Source of the DNA: DASZVB01 sp036272055
GTDB lineage: Bacteria; Myxococcota_A; Polyangia; Polyangiales; Polyangiaceae
Length of the DNA stretch: 64,000 bases
Direction of reading: 5' to 3'
Assembly: GCA_036272055.1 (NCBI GenBank)
Contig: DATAZL010000133.1
Span: 310,001 to 374,000 of the forward strand
Each line of letters opens with the position of its first letter. Within the stretch, counting starts at the first letter, position 1. The position numbers and the translations under genes are program-made. Shown here piece after piece: positions 23,990 to 32,042 of the stretch. The notes beneath the pieces were generated by a model. The model made no database searches. It had not been told where the DNA came from and was given only the letters and a program-made list of their open reading frames with translations.

Positions 23990-25378
23990 TCAGTCGTCCG
24001 TCACGCCCGCCACGCCGGACGCGCGCATTCTCCTGAAGAGGGTGCGGATCGGAACGCGGAGGAGCTTTGCAGCGACGCCGCGGTTGCCGGATGCGCGCCG
24101 GATCGCCTCCTCGATGAGTGCGCGCTCGTATTTCGAGAGCTGCTCGCGGAGCGCGAGGTCTCCGAGGGCGCTCACGATGGCCGCCGGCTCGGCAATGACG
24201 GCGTCCCGCGCGAGAACGTAGTCGGGAAGATCCGACACGCCGATGGTGTCGCCCGAGCAGAGCAGCGCGGCCCGCTCGATGGCGTATCTGAGCTGACGGA
24301 CGTTGCCCGGCCAGGTGTACTTGCGGAGCGCGTCGACGGCCTCCGGCGTGATCCCCTTCGCCCGCACCTCCCACTCCGTACCCGTCATCTCGACGAAGTG
24401 ACGCACGAGCGGCTCGATCTCGTCGAGTCGTTCGCGAAGGGGCGGCACGTCGAGCGTCACGGCGTTGAGCCGGAAATACAGGTCCTGCCTGAACGTCCCC
24501 TCCTCGACCATGTCTTCGAGGTCACAGTGCGTCGCGGCGACGATCCGGACGTCCACGTCGATCTCGGTGGACGAACCGACACGCGCGATGCGCTGGCGCT
24601 CGATGGCGCGAAGGAGCGCGGCCTGAGCCGTGGACGAGAGCTCCCCGATCTCGTCGAGGAAGAGAACCCCGCCGCTCGCGCGCTCGAAGGTGCCGATCGC
24701 GCGACCGATCGCGCCGGTGAACGCGCCGCGTTCGTGACCGAAGAACGTGGACTCGAGGAGCGACGGAGCGATGGCCGCGCAGTTCACGGTGACGAACGGG
24801 CCGTCTCGCCGGTCCCCCTCGCGATGAATCGTCACCGCGACGTGCTCCTTGCCGACGCCGGTCTCGCCGAGAATGAGGACCGGTGCCTTCCCCCGCGAGG
24901 CTCTCACGGCGTCGCCGTAGAGCTTCTTCATCTGCGCGTTCTCGACGATGGTGTCGCCCTGCGCGCCCGGCTTCGCCGTGCTCTCGTCGGCGATGGGGCG
25001 CGTCGCGGTGAGTACCAGCCTGGCGGTGCCGATCTGCACCTCGTCGTTGCCGTCGAGCCGCTCGCGCTCGATTCGCTTCCCGCGGAGAAGCGTCCCGTTC
25101 CGCGAATCGAGATCTTCCACCCAGACCTCGCCGCCCTTCATCGAAAAGCGCGCGTGCTGTCGCGAGACCGAGGCGTCGTGAACGACGACCTCGCACGGCA
25201 CCTCTCGCCCGACCACGACGGCGGTCCCCTCCTCGAGGAGGCGGACCTGCGCCTCGGGTCCGCAGAAGACGAGAAGCGCGAATCGTCGCGACGACCGGAG
25301 CTCCTCGGACGGACCGACGGCGAGCAGATCGCACGTGTCGGTCAGGGTCACCTTCCGCCCGGCGGATGTGTCGTGCAT
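23990..25378 (-). CDS. FHA-domain sigma-54 activator (enhancer-binding protein)
   Basis: 462 residues from ATG 25378; the frame to 25672 has no start support. The FHA domain (~55-120) has VVGREVPCEVVVHDASVSRQHARF and LDSRNGTLLRGKRI, the phosphothreonine-binding Arg, Ser-x-x-His and Asn features. The AAA+ domain (~150-370) has Walker A LGETGVGKE, the sigma-54 contact loop ERGAFTGA, Walker B GGVLFLDEIGEL and the arginine-finger area FRQDLYFRLNAV, then the TWPGNVRQLR helix. A Fis-type helix-turn-helix ends the protein (GNRGVAAKLLRVPIRTLFRRM). Such proteins remodel sigma-54 holoenzyme at -24/-12 promoters. FHA in place of a response-regulator domain implies control by Ser/Thr kinases, fitting the kinase gene one base downstream. 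The target genes are not identifiable here. Confidence 0.96.
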   Translation of the reverse strand: MHDTSAGRKVTLTDTCDLLAVGPSEELRSSRRFALLVFCGPEAQVRLLEEGTAVVVGREVPCEVVVHDASVSRQHARFSMKGGEVWVEDLDSRNGTLLRGKRIERERLDGNDEVQIGTARLVLTATRPIADESTAKPGAQGDTIVENAQMKKLYGDAVRASRGKAPVLILGETGVGKEHVAVTIHREGDRRDGPFVTVNCAAIAPSLLESTFFGHERGAFTGAIGRAIGTFERASGGVLFLDEIGELSSTAQAALLRAIERQRIARVGSSTEIDVDVRIVAATHCDLEDMVEEGTFRQDLYFRLNAVTLDVPPLRERLDEIEPLVRHFVEMTGTEWEVRAKGITPEAVDALRKYTWPGNVRQLRYAIERAALLCSGDTIGVSDLPDYVLARDAVIAEPAAIVSALGDLALREQLSKYERALIEEAIRRASGNRGVAAKLLRVPIRTLFRRMRASGVAGVTDD

Positions 25379-25544
25379 GGAGAAAGTAACGACGGATTTC
25401 GCGTGTTTCGGAGTGGGCGTCAACGAGCGGCGGCGACCGCCCCGTCCCCGCGTCCTCACCGCGTCCACGTGACCTAGCACGGCACTGGAGCGCGCGAGGG
25501 GCTCAAAGCGATATACGCATCGACGCCTCTGGACCGCCGAGCGC

Positions 25545-27041
25545 TCAGTCGAGCGGAGGATAGACGTATACGGCACCGGCGATCTCGATGCCGCCGTCAG
25601 GAAACGTCTCGAAACCCGCGACGCGCGACGGCTCGAGCGCGGTCGCCGCGACGCGTCCGCCCGCGACCGCAACGGCGAGGCCGAAGGTGCTGTTCGCGAT
25701 GGGCACGGGCAGCTTCACGAACGCTCTGGCGCTGCCTTGCAACACGTAGATCGCCCCGGACACCGATCCGTTTTCGTCGCTTGGAGCGCCCGCGCCCTTG
25801 CTCGAATCGAAAGGTGCGCTCACGAAGATCCGGTCGCCCATCGAGTGGACAGCCCAGCCGAACGCAACCGTATCGGCAGCCGTGTCGGGAGCGACGCACT
25901 CCTCGGTCCACTGGACGGTGTCGACGAGGAACACTGCGCCACGATTGGCGCCGGGCTTGTCGCTCAACCCACAGACCCGCGCACCGGGCGCCCCGATCGC
26001 AACCGTGTCTCCCGCGATCGCGACATCGAACCCGAAGAAGGTGGCGGGTCCGGTCACGCTCGTGTTCACGAGCGGCTTCACGTATTTCTCGAACTTCCAT
26101 TGTTCGCCGTCGAGCCGGTAGAAGTAGGCGGCTCCACTCGCGAGCGAAACGTCCCTCGATGGATCTGCATCGAACCCGGTGCCGTCGCTATCTTCTGCCA
26201 CGGCGCCGACCACGAGCCGCTCGCCGTCGACAGCGACCCCGAGCCCGAACAAGTCGCCGCCCGTGGGGTTCGGCGCCTTCACGGGTTCGCTGCCCCACGC
26301 CTTGAACTGCCCGTCCAAAGGATCGCGGCGATACATGTACACGGCGCCGCCGGACTCCCCGGGCGCGCCGATCGCCAGCCACGGCTCGGACAGCGCCAGG
26401 CCGCCGCCGAAGAGAGCGTCGACCTTCGGGTCCGGCGCCTTCAGGTACTGGGGGTGATCGTAGTCGTTACGGTCGTAGATCCAGACCGCGCCGGACTCTG
26501 GTGCACTGTTGTCGTAGGGATCACTGGAAGCGCTGTCGTCGGCGGCGACTCCGACCACCAGGAGCTGGTCGCTCATCGCGAGGCGCATCGTGGGCCACTT
26601 TGTCGCAGGTGTCAGCACGTCAGACGGCAACAGCTCGGTCGGGACTGCCCCGTCGTTGTCGTCGGCATTGGGAAGCACGAGTCGTCTCTCGCGCGACATG
26701 TCTTCGAGGTCGAACACGTACAACGCGCCGGCGCGCTTGGCGATGCCGCGCTCCGTCGTCACGTTCTCGAACGGCGCAGCGACGACGAGCGTGTTCGACG
26801 TGATCGCGAGCGCGGTGCCGAAGCTCGGATCGGGCGGCGCGTCGGGCTTCTCGAGCCGAACCGGGATGCCCAGTCCCGCCGGTCCCATCGGCGCCACGCT
26901 CGCCTCCGGTGTACCGGCTTCGACGTGTTGCGGGCTCTGCTCCTCGAACGTCGTGTCGCCGGCCTCGAGGAGCGGACTGCATCCCCAGAGCAACAGCGAC
27001 GCGGCTCCGAGCGCCGACCACCTCGTACGAACGTGCTTCAC
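25545..27041 (-). CDS. FG-GAP (integrin-like beta-propeller) lipoprotein
   Basis: 498 residues. A lipoprotein signal ends LLLWGC (Cys21). About seven propeller-type repeats follow, each with a pattern like 'FG-AVA--G--L-VGAP' then 'GAVYVY': for example FGTALAITSNTLVVAAPFENV, FGGGLALSEPWLAIGAPGESGGAVYMY, FGLGVAVDGERLVVGA and FGFDVAIAGDTVAIGAPGA. Two Cys (RVCGL, TEECV) could form a disulfide. These proteins are surface or periplasmic and may bind calcium, matrix or partner proteins; none of this is shown for this one. It is monocistronic, with 78 bases to the fpr stop and 166 bases to the FHA-activator start. A similar FG-GAP protein survives only as a broken copy at 46.5-47.2 kb. Confidence 0.86.
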   Translation of the reverse strand: MKHVRTRWSALGAASLLLWGCSPLLEAGDTTFEEQSPQHVEAGTPEASVAPMGPAGLGIPVRLEKPDAPPDPSFGTALAITSNTLVVAAPFENVTTERGIAKRAGALYVFDLEDMSRERRLVLPNADDNDGAVPTELLPSDVLTPATKWPTMRLAMSDQLLVVGVAADDSASSDPYDNSAPESGAVWIYDRNDYDHPQYLKAPDPKVDALFGGGLALSEPWLAIGAPGESGGAVYMYRRDPLDGQFKAWGSEPVKAPNPTGGDLFGLGVAVDGERLVVGAVAEDSDGTGFDADPSRDVSLASGAAYFYRLDGEQWKFEKYVKPLVNTSVTGPATFFGFDVAIAGDTVAIGAPGARVCGLSDKPGANRGAVFLVDTVQWTEECVAPDTAADTVAFGWAVHSMGDRIFVSAPFDSSKGAGAPSDENGSVSGAIYVLQGSARAFVKLPVPIANSTFGLAVAVAGGRVAATALEPSRVAGFETFPDGGIEIAGAVYVYPPLD

Positions 27042-27118
27042 GACCCGCCGGTCGCTATAGCCGTTTCTCGTCCTGCTTCCCAGCGATTGCCGGTGCGTAC
27101 GGCAGGGCGCGGCTTGCC

Positions 27119-27892
27119 TCAGCTCTCGACGAACGCCCGCTCGACGACGTAGTCGCCCGGTTCACGGTTGCTGCCCTCGACGAACCCGCTCGACTCGAGG
27201 ATCTCCACGGTGTCGCGGAGCATGGCCGGGCTTCCGCAGATCATGACCCGGTCGTCGCGCGCGTCGAGCGGCGGGAGCCCCACCGACGCCGCGAGCTTTC
27301 CACTCGCGAGCGCCGTGGTGACGCGTCCCACGTTCTCGAACGCCTCACGGGTGACGGTCGGGTAGTAGAGGAGCTTCCGCTTCACGTCCTCACCGACGAG
27401 CTCGTCGGCCGGGAGCTCGTTCCTGATGTAGCTCGAATAACCGAGCTCGCTCGCGGCGCGCACGCCGTGCACGACGACGACCTTCTCGAAGCGTTCGTAC
27501 ACGTCCGGATCGCGGATGATGCTCATGAACGGCGCGAGCCCGGTGCCGGTACCGAGGAGGTACAGGTGCTTGCCCGACGTCAGATTGTCGAGCACCAGCG
27601 TCCCGGTCGGCTTCTTGCCGACGAGCACCCGGTCACCCGGAGCGATGTGCGCGAGGCGCGAGGTGAGCTCTCCGCCGGGCACCTTGATGCTGTAAAACTC
27701 GAGGTGATCGGCGTAGCTCGCGCTCGCGAGGCTGTACGCGCGGAGGAGCGGCTTTCCCTCGATCTCGAGGCCCATCATCACGAAGTGACCGCTGCGGAAA
27801 CGTAGGCCCGGATTTCGCGTGGTGGTGAAACTGAAGAGCGCCTCGTTCCAGTGATGGACGCTCAGGACGCTCTCTTCGCACAGGGCCTTCAT
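27119..27892 (-). CDS. fpr: Ferredoxin-NADP(+) reductase
   Basis: 257 residues, the usual size of bacterial Fpr. It moves electrons between NADPH and ferredoxin or flavodoxin through FAD. The FAD site is RAYSLAS (RxYS) with the strand FRSGHFVMMGL before it. The NADPH site is LLGTGTGLAPFMSII and MICGSPAM. The C-terminus GDYVVERAFVES matches the bacterial subclass in which the protein extends past the NADP domain (VE-x-AF). It is cytoplasmic. It is divergent from a LysR-type regulator gene, with a 73-base AT-rich intergenic region containing a perfect inverted repeat. This matches the fpr/finR arrangement known in Pseudomonas, where the LysR-type protein FinR controls fpr under superoxide stress. 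Confidence 0.95.
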   Translation of the reverse strand: MKALCEESVLSVHHWNEALFSFTTTRNPGLRFRSGHFVMMGLEIEGKPLLRAYSLASASYADHLEFYSIKVPGGELTSRLAHIAPGDRVLVGKKPTGTLVLDNLTSGKHLYLLGTGTGLAPFMSIIRDPDVYERFEKVVVVHGVRAASELGYSSYIRNELPADELVGEDVKRKLLYYPTVTREAFENVGRVTTALASGKLAASVGLPPLDARDDRVMICGSPAMLRDTVEILESSGFVEGSNREPGDYVVERAFVES

Positions 27893-27917
27893 GTCGCTCG
27901 TTCTAGCGACGGAACTA

Positions 27918-27967
27918 ATATCGGTAAAACGGGATATTCTGATATGTTCGTTCGATAATACCGATAT
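27918..27967. promoter_or_regulatory. Inverted-repeat operator between fpr and the LysR gene
   Basis: ATATCGGTA (27918-27926) and its exact complement TACCGATAT (27959-27967) are 32 bases apart in an unusually AT-rich stretch, with GATAT repeats between them (27933-27945). The right arm covers the start codon of the LysR gene, which has no visible Shine-Dalgarno. It is probably the regulator's binding region and the divergent promoters. Confidence 0.65.
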
Positions 27968-28841
27968 GCGATACAGCCTTCGTCAGCTCGAGGTGTTCCT
28001 GGCCGTCGCCCGGAGCGAGAGCGTGAGCCGCGCGAGCAAGGAGCTCGCGATGTCACAGTCCGCCGTGAGCTCGTCCCTGGCGGATCTCGAGGCACAGCTC
28101 GACGCGCCGCTCTTCGACCGCATCGGGAAGAAGCTTCGGCTGAGTGACAGCGGGCGCTCGCTCCGGCCGCGGGTGGAAGGGCTCTTCCAGCAAGCGAGAG
28201 ACCTCGACGACGCTTTCGGCGCCGGCGACGCTTCGAGCCTGCGACTCGGCGCGACGCTGACCGTCGGCAATCACCTCGTCCCTCGGCTCATGGCGAGCTA
28301 CCTACGCGAGGCTCCCGCGTCGACCATCACGCTCGACATCGCGAACACCGAAGAGATCGCGCGCCGGGTGGCAAACTTCGAGATCGATCTCGGTCTCATC
28401 GAGGGCGAGCTGTCCCGTGAAGAGCTACGCGTCACCGAGTGGCGTGAAGACGAGCTCGTGGTGTTCTGCGCGCCCGGTCACCCGCTCGCGAAGAAGCGTA
28501 CCCTTCACGACGCGGAGCTGCGCTCGTCGCCGTGGGTTCTCCGCGAACGGGGTTCGGGCACCCGTCAGACCTTCGACCGCGCGGTGGCGGGCCTGCTCCC
28601 CGAGCTCCGCGTCGCACTCGAGCTCACGCAGACCGAGGCCATCAAGAGCGCCGTGGCAGCCGGACTCGGCCTCGGCTGCCTGTCACGCATCGCGCTGGCC
28701 GACTCGTTTGCACTCGGGACGCTCATCCCGCTCAGCGTTCCACGGCGCAACTTCAAGAGGCGTCTCTACCTGGTGCAGCACCGGAAGAAGTTCGTCGGGG
28801 CCGCGCTCCGCCGATTTCTCGCCATCTGCGAGGAGAAATGA
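27966..28841 (+). CDS. finR: LysR-family regulator, FinR-like, divergent from fpr
   Basis: 291 residues from ATG 27966, which begins the canonical LysR helix-turn-helix (MRYSLRQLEVFLAVARSESVSRASKELAMSQSAVSSSL, seen here as LRQLEVFLAVARSESVSRA). The effector domain spans ~90-290 with SLRLGATLTVGNHLVPRLM and the hinge strand DLGLIEGEL. Upstream codons to 27891 lie inside the operator and are not used. The divergent fpr gene and shared operator argue for a FinR role: activation of fpr under oxidative stress. The name is by analogy with Pseudomonas and is not proved. No ribosome site is visible, and the operator arm overlaps the start, which suggests tight autorepression or near-leaderless translation. 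Confidence 0.85.
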   Translation: MRYSLRQLEVFLAVARSESVSRASKELAMSQSAVSSSLADLEAQLDAPLFDRIGKKLRLSDSGRSLRPRVEGLFQQARDLDDAFGAGDASSLRLGATLTVGNHLVPRLMASYLREAPASTITLDIANTEEIARRVANFEIDLGLIEGELSREELRVTEWREDELVVFCAPGHPLAKKRTLHDAELRSSPWVLRERGSGTRQTFDRAVAGLLPELRVALELTQTEAIKSAVAAGLGLGCLSRIALADSFALGTLIPLSVPRRNFKRRLYLVQHRKKFVGAALRRFLAICEEK

Positions 28842-28893
28842 CGAACGCCCGTCGAGCGGTTTACAAAGGCGCGCGTTTGGACTGAGCTACCGC

Positions 28894-29742
28894 ATGCGCG
28901 CGGTGTGGCTCCTCCTCGGTGTGGCCGGCATCGCCGCGCTCGCCGCGCTCCTCGTGAGGACGTCGCGCGAGCGTGAACGGACGCAGCTCGCCGAGGTCGC
29001 GGCCAGTGTGGTGGCCGCGGCGCACCCCGGATGGACGGTGCAGCGCAAAGGTCCGCTCGAGCTCGACGTCAAGAACGGCTCGACCTCCGCCGTCGTGCGT
29101 CTCGACAACGCGGTCGAGGAGGCCGCCGGTGACGACGAGCGGTTTCGCTCACTCGTCGAGGAGACGGCGCAGAACCTCGCGGACGCCTTCGACGAGGGCA
29201 CCGCAACGTCGTTCGAGTCGATCCGTCAGCGGCTCCGCCCGGTGCTCGTCCCGGTGTCCTTCGCCGACGCGCAGGGGCTCGCGCGAAGGCCGTTCGCGGG
29301 CGACGTCGTGGAGACCTTCGTCCTCGATTCGCCGCGCAGGATGACCTACGTCACGAAGGACCAACCGCCTCAGTGGAAGGTCGGTCTCGACGTGCTTCAC
29401 GAGCAGGGCGTCGCTTCGCTCTGGCAAACCGCGAAGGCGGATCACTTCGAGCCTGCGGCGCACGCGGGCGGCGGGGCCGGCACTCTCGCCGTGGTCGACA
29501 CCGGCGACAACTACGCCGCGGCGCTCCTGCTCGTCCCCGCGGTGCGCGACGCGCTCGCGAAGGTGCTCGGCGTTCCGTACACCGCCGCCGTCCCGAACCG
29601 CGACACGCTACTCGCCTGCTCCGGGGACTACTCCGCCGCCGCGTTCGCCTCCGCCGTCAAGGACGCCTTCGCCAAGGGCGGCTACCCCATCTCGTCGCAG
29701 GTATTCCGCGTCGAAGGCGACCGCGTCACGCCCGCGCCGTGA
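28894..29742 (+). CDS. DUF1444 family (YtpQ-like) membrane-anchored protein
   Basis: 282 residues from ATG 28894; the open frame upstream is a shadow of the LysR gene. An N-terminal membrane span (VWLLLGVAGIAALAALLV) is followed by a soluble domain. Its pattern VVRLDNAVEEA, LRPVLVPVSFAD, RRMTYVTKDQ and, most tellingly, AAVPNRDTLLACSGD recalls DUF1444 (YtpQ of Bacillus). The family has no proven function. The N-terminal span is an addition relative to the cytoplasmic Bacillus form. It lies 52 bases after the LysR gene on the same strand and could be co-transcribed. It is convergent with the glutathione transferase gene. Confidence 0.75.
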   Translation: MRAVWLLLGVAGIAALAALLVRTSRERERTQLAEVAASVVAAAHPGWTVQRKGPLELDVKNGSTSAVVRLDNAVEEAAGDDERFRSLVEETAQNLADAFDEGTATSFESIRQRLRPVLVPVSFADAQGLARRPFAGDVVETFVLDSPRRMTYVTKDQPPQWKVGLDVLHEQGVASLWQTAKADHFEPAAHAGGGAGTLAVVDTGDNYAAALLLVPAVRDALAKVLGVPYTAAVPNRDTLLACSGDYSAAAFASAVKDAFAKGGYPISSQVFRVEGDRVTPAP

Positions 29743-29901
29743 TTCGCTCGCATCGATCTTCTGGAGGGAGCCCTCCAAGCCGCGGTCGTCGGCGCGCGCC
29801 GCTTCGCGATTGGCCCGGCAACGTTCTTTCGGCGGGCTCCACGGCTGCCCGACCACCCCGTCGCACGTGTTCGCAACGCGCCCTCCCACGGAAGAAATTT
29901 C

Positions 29902-29922
29902 GATGTACCTCGGAGGTACATC
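29902..29922. terminator. Candidate bidirectional terminator hairpin
   Basis: GATGTACCTC, a single G, then GAGGTACATC form a perfect 10-bp stem between the convergent DUF1444 and glutathione transferase genes. An A-rich run lies on the left (AAATTT) and a T-run on the right (CTTTT), which suits termination from both sides. A one-base loop would open to 3-5 bases in RNA. The remaining intergenic bases (29743-29990) hold no gene. Confidence 0.55.
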
Positions 29923-29990
29923 CCAAACTTTTCCGCGAAACCCCACTAACAAACTGACGAAGGCGGCGGCTGCGCACCACCCTCTCCCGC

Positions 29991-30608
29991 TCACGGCTTC
30001 GACGACAGGCCCTCGGCGGCGAGCGCCGCCTGCACCGAGGGTCGCTCCTGGATCCGCTCGAGGTACGCGGGGAGACCACCGGGGAGCTCGGTCTTCACCA
30101 CTCTCACCCAGGTCCGCATCACGTAGAGAGCGTACCCGTCGGCGACGGTGAAGGTTTGCCCCGTGAGCCACGGCTGATCGCCGAGGCCCGTCGCGAGGAG
30201 AGAGAAGCGATGCGCGAGCTTTTCCTTCACCGCGGTCTTGTACTCCTCGTTGGCCACCGGCGAAAACAGCGGCGAGAAGCCCTTGTGGAGCTCCGTCGCG
30301 ATGAAGTTGAGCCACTCCTGGAGTCGCACTCGCTCGAAGGAGCCCTGCGGCGGCGCGAGCTTCTTCGCGGGCGCGAGATCGGCAATGTACTGCACCATCA
30401 CGGCGCCCTCCGTGAGCAGCTGACCGTCGTCGAGGAGCATGGCGGGGACGTATCCCTTGGGGTTCACGCTCATCAGGTCCGCGCCACTCGCGAGCCGCTT
30501 GCCGCGCATGAAGTCGACCTTCTCGAGCTCGAACGGGAGCTCCGCCTCGCGAAGGGCGACGTGCGGCGACAGCGAGCAGGCGTTCGGTGCGTAGAACAGC
30601 TTGAACAT
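29991..30608 (-). CDS. Glutathione S-transferase (GstA-like)
   Basis: 205 residues from ATG 30608, of normal length. The thioredoxin-like N-terminal domain starts MFKLFYAPNACSLSPHVALRE, in which the Cys/Ser near residue 11-12 matches beta-class enzymes. The glutathione-binding segments VPAMLLDDGQLLTEGAVMVQYIADL follow (cis-Pro and the Glu-Gly/Ser-like pair). The C-terminal helical domain begins ERVRLQEWLNFIATELHKGFSPLF. It conjugates or reduces electrophiles with glutathione in the cytoplasm. It is divergent from a GlxA-type regulator gene, with 94 bases between starts; regulation by that neighbour is possible but not shown. Confidence 0.93.
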   Translation of the reverse strand: MFKLFYAPNACSLSPHVALREAELPFELEKVDFMRGKRLASGADLMSVNPKGYVPAMLLDDGQLLTEGAVMVQYIADLAPAKKLAPPQGSFERVRLQEWLNFIATELHKGFSPLFSPVANEEYKTAVKEKLAHRFSLLATGLGDQPWLTGQTFTVADGYALYVMRTWVRVVKTELPGGLPAYLERIQERPSVQAALAAEGLSSKP

Positions 30609-30702
30609 CTGTCTTCGATAGCACGGTCTCGCTGGCCAGATTCGAATAGTCGAGCTAGTTCGAGCCACGAGCATTTTCGCCGCTTTCATGGCATGAGGGC
30701 GT

Positions 30703-31641
30703 ATGCACGAGGTCGCGATCCTTGCGCTGCACGGCACGATCCCGTCGGATCTGGGCATCCCCTGTGACGCGTTCGGGCACACCCAGCAGCCCGGTGGCGG
30801 CAAAGGATACCGCGTGCGCGTCTGCGGCGAAGCGCCCGAGGTGCGGACGACGGCGTTCAACATCCGTGCGCCGTGGACGCTCGACCAGGTGGCGTCCGCC
30901 AACACCGTGATCATTCCGGGCATCGAGGATCCGGTGCTTCCGGTTCCGGAGCGCGTGCTCGACGTCATCCGCGACGCGGCCGCCAGGGGCGCGCGCATCG
31001 CGTCGATCTGCACTGGAGCGTTCGTCCTGGCGGCGACCGGTCTGCTCGACGGACTCCGGGTCACGACCCACTGGCTCGCCGCGAAGGACCTCGCGTCGCG
31101 CTACCCCGCAGTCATCGTCGATCCGGACGTGCTCTACGTGGACAACGGCCAGTTCATCACGTCGGCAGGCGCCTCGGCGGGCCTCGACATGTGCCTGCAT
31201 CTCATCCGGCGCGACTACGGGCAGGCCGTCGCGGCCCACTGTGCGCGCCTCGCCGTCGCGGCGCTCGAGCGCGACGGCGGGCAGGCGCAGTTCATCCGTC
31301 ACGAGTCGCCCGTCTGCACGTCGAGCCTCGCGCCGCTCCTCGAGTGGATGCAGAAGAACGCGAAGCGGACCATCACGCTCGACCAGCTCGCGTCGAAGGC
31401 GTCCACGAGCCCGCGCACGCTGAGCCGTCGGTTCAAGGAGCAGACCGGCACCACGCCGCTCCAGTGGCTCCTCGACGCGCGCGTGCGCAGCGCCCAGGCT
31501 CTGCTCGAGACGACCGAGCTCTCCGTCGAAGAAGTGTCCGCCGCGGTCGGCTTCGACGGTCCGTCCACGTTCCGCACCCGCTTCCGGCGTACAGTGGGCG
31601 TGAGCCCCGTCGCTTACCGCCGCACCTTCCGCGGTAACTGA
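30703..31641 (+). CDS. GlxA-family transcriptional regulator (DJ-1/PfpI domain + AraC helix-turn-helix)
   Basis: 312 residues from ATG 30703. The N-terminal DJ-1/PfpI-like domain (~1-185) has MHEVAILALHGTIPSDLGIP, TVIIPGIEDP and the nucleophile-elbow-like SICTGAFVLAATGLLDG with Cys followed by Thr-Gly-Ala. In this regulator class the Cys usually has no proven catalysis. The C-terminal AraC-type double helix-turn-helix (~215-310) has TLDQLASKASTSPRTLSRRFKEQTG and VSAAVGFDGPSTFRTRFRR, a typical second motif. It probably senses a small metabolite or amine and activates a catabolic gene. The divergent glutathione transferase gene is the nearest candidate target. Confidence 0.92.
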   Translation: MHEVAILALHGTIPSDLGIPCDAFGHTQQPGGGKGYRVRVCGEAPEVRTTAFNIRAPWTLDQVASANTVIIPGIEDPVLPVPERVLDVIRDAAARGARIASICTGAFVLAATGLLDGLRVTTHWLAAKDLASRYPAVIVDPDVLYVDNGQFITSAGASAGLDMCLHLIRRDYGQAVAAHCARLAVAALERDGGQAQFIRHESPVCTSSLAPLLEWMQKNAKRTITLDQLASKASTSPRTLSRRFKEQTGTTPLQWLLDARVRSAQALLETTELSVEEVSAAVGFDGPSTFRTRFRRTVGVSPVAYRRTFRGN

Positions 31642-31669
31642 AACGCCGCGCGCATCCCGGCGCCCTCAG

Positions 31670-31961
31670 TAGCGAGCACAGCGAGCCCGCGAAGGCGGCG
31701 GGGAGAGCAGTTCGCCAGCGCGCGAAGCGAGCTCGCGAAGGCGGCGGGGGGAGCAGTTCGCCGAAGGCGAAGCTGCGGGGGGCCAAGGCCCCCCGCACAA
31801 ACCAATCCCACGCCGTCAATTCCGTCATCCCGTCACTGCCTAACTCTCTCGCGAGCGAAGCGAGCCCGCGAAGCGGCGGGGGGAGCAGTTCGCCGAAGGC
31901 GAAGCTGCGGGGGGCCAAGGCCCCCCGTAACTAAAGAAGCTGCGGGGGGCCAAGGCCCCCT
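31670..31961. repeat. Dispersed hairpin repeat, copy 2 (multi-unit array)
   Basis: A 290-base block of repeat modules. GGGGGGCCAAGGCCCCCC occurs at 31777-31794 and 31909-31926, and with one change at the last base at 31944-31961. Before the first two units lie TTCGCCGAAGGCGAA hairpins and GCGAAGC-containing hairpins. The orientation is opposite to the copies at 12.4 and 36.0 kb. It fills the gap between the GlxA-type gene and the next lipoprotein gene, so it may terminate the former. Frames reading through it are spurious. Confidence 0.85.
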
Positions 31962-32042
31962 GCTAGAGTCATGGCCATAATTAGTCGTCTGTTGTCGTTT
32001 TGGCCACTCGTCGCCGCGCGGCTCACACGGTATCGGAAGAGC

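Noticed and set aside
26909..27805. Long rightward frame across the FG-GAP and fpr genes
   Set aside because: It is antisense to fpr and has no domain or ribosome site, while the other strand has complete motifs of Fpr.
31614..31918. Open frames through the hairpin repeats (APRSFAFGELLPPP-type peptides)
   Set aside because: The peptides arise from translating the repeat modules in several places and frames, so they reflect the repeat and not a protein family.
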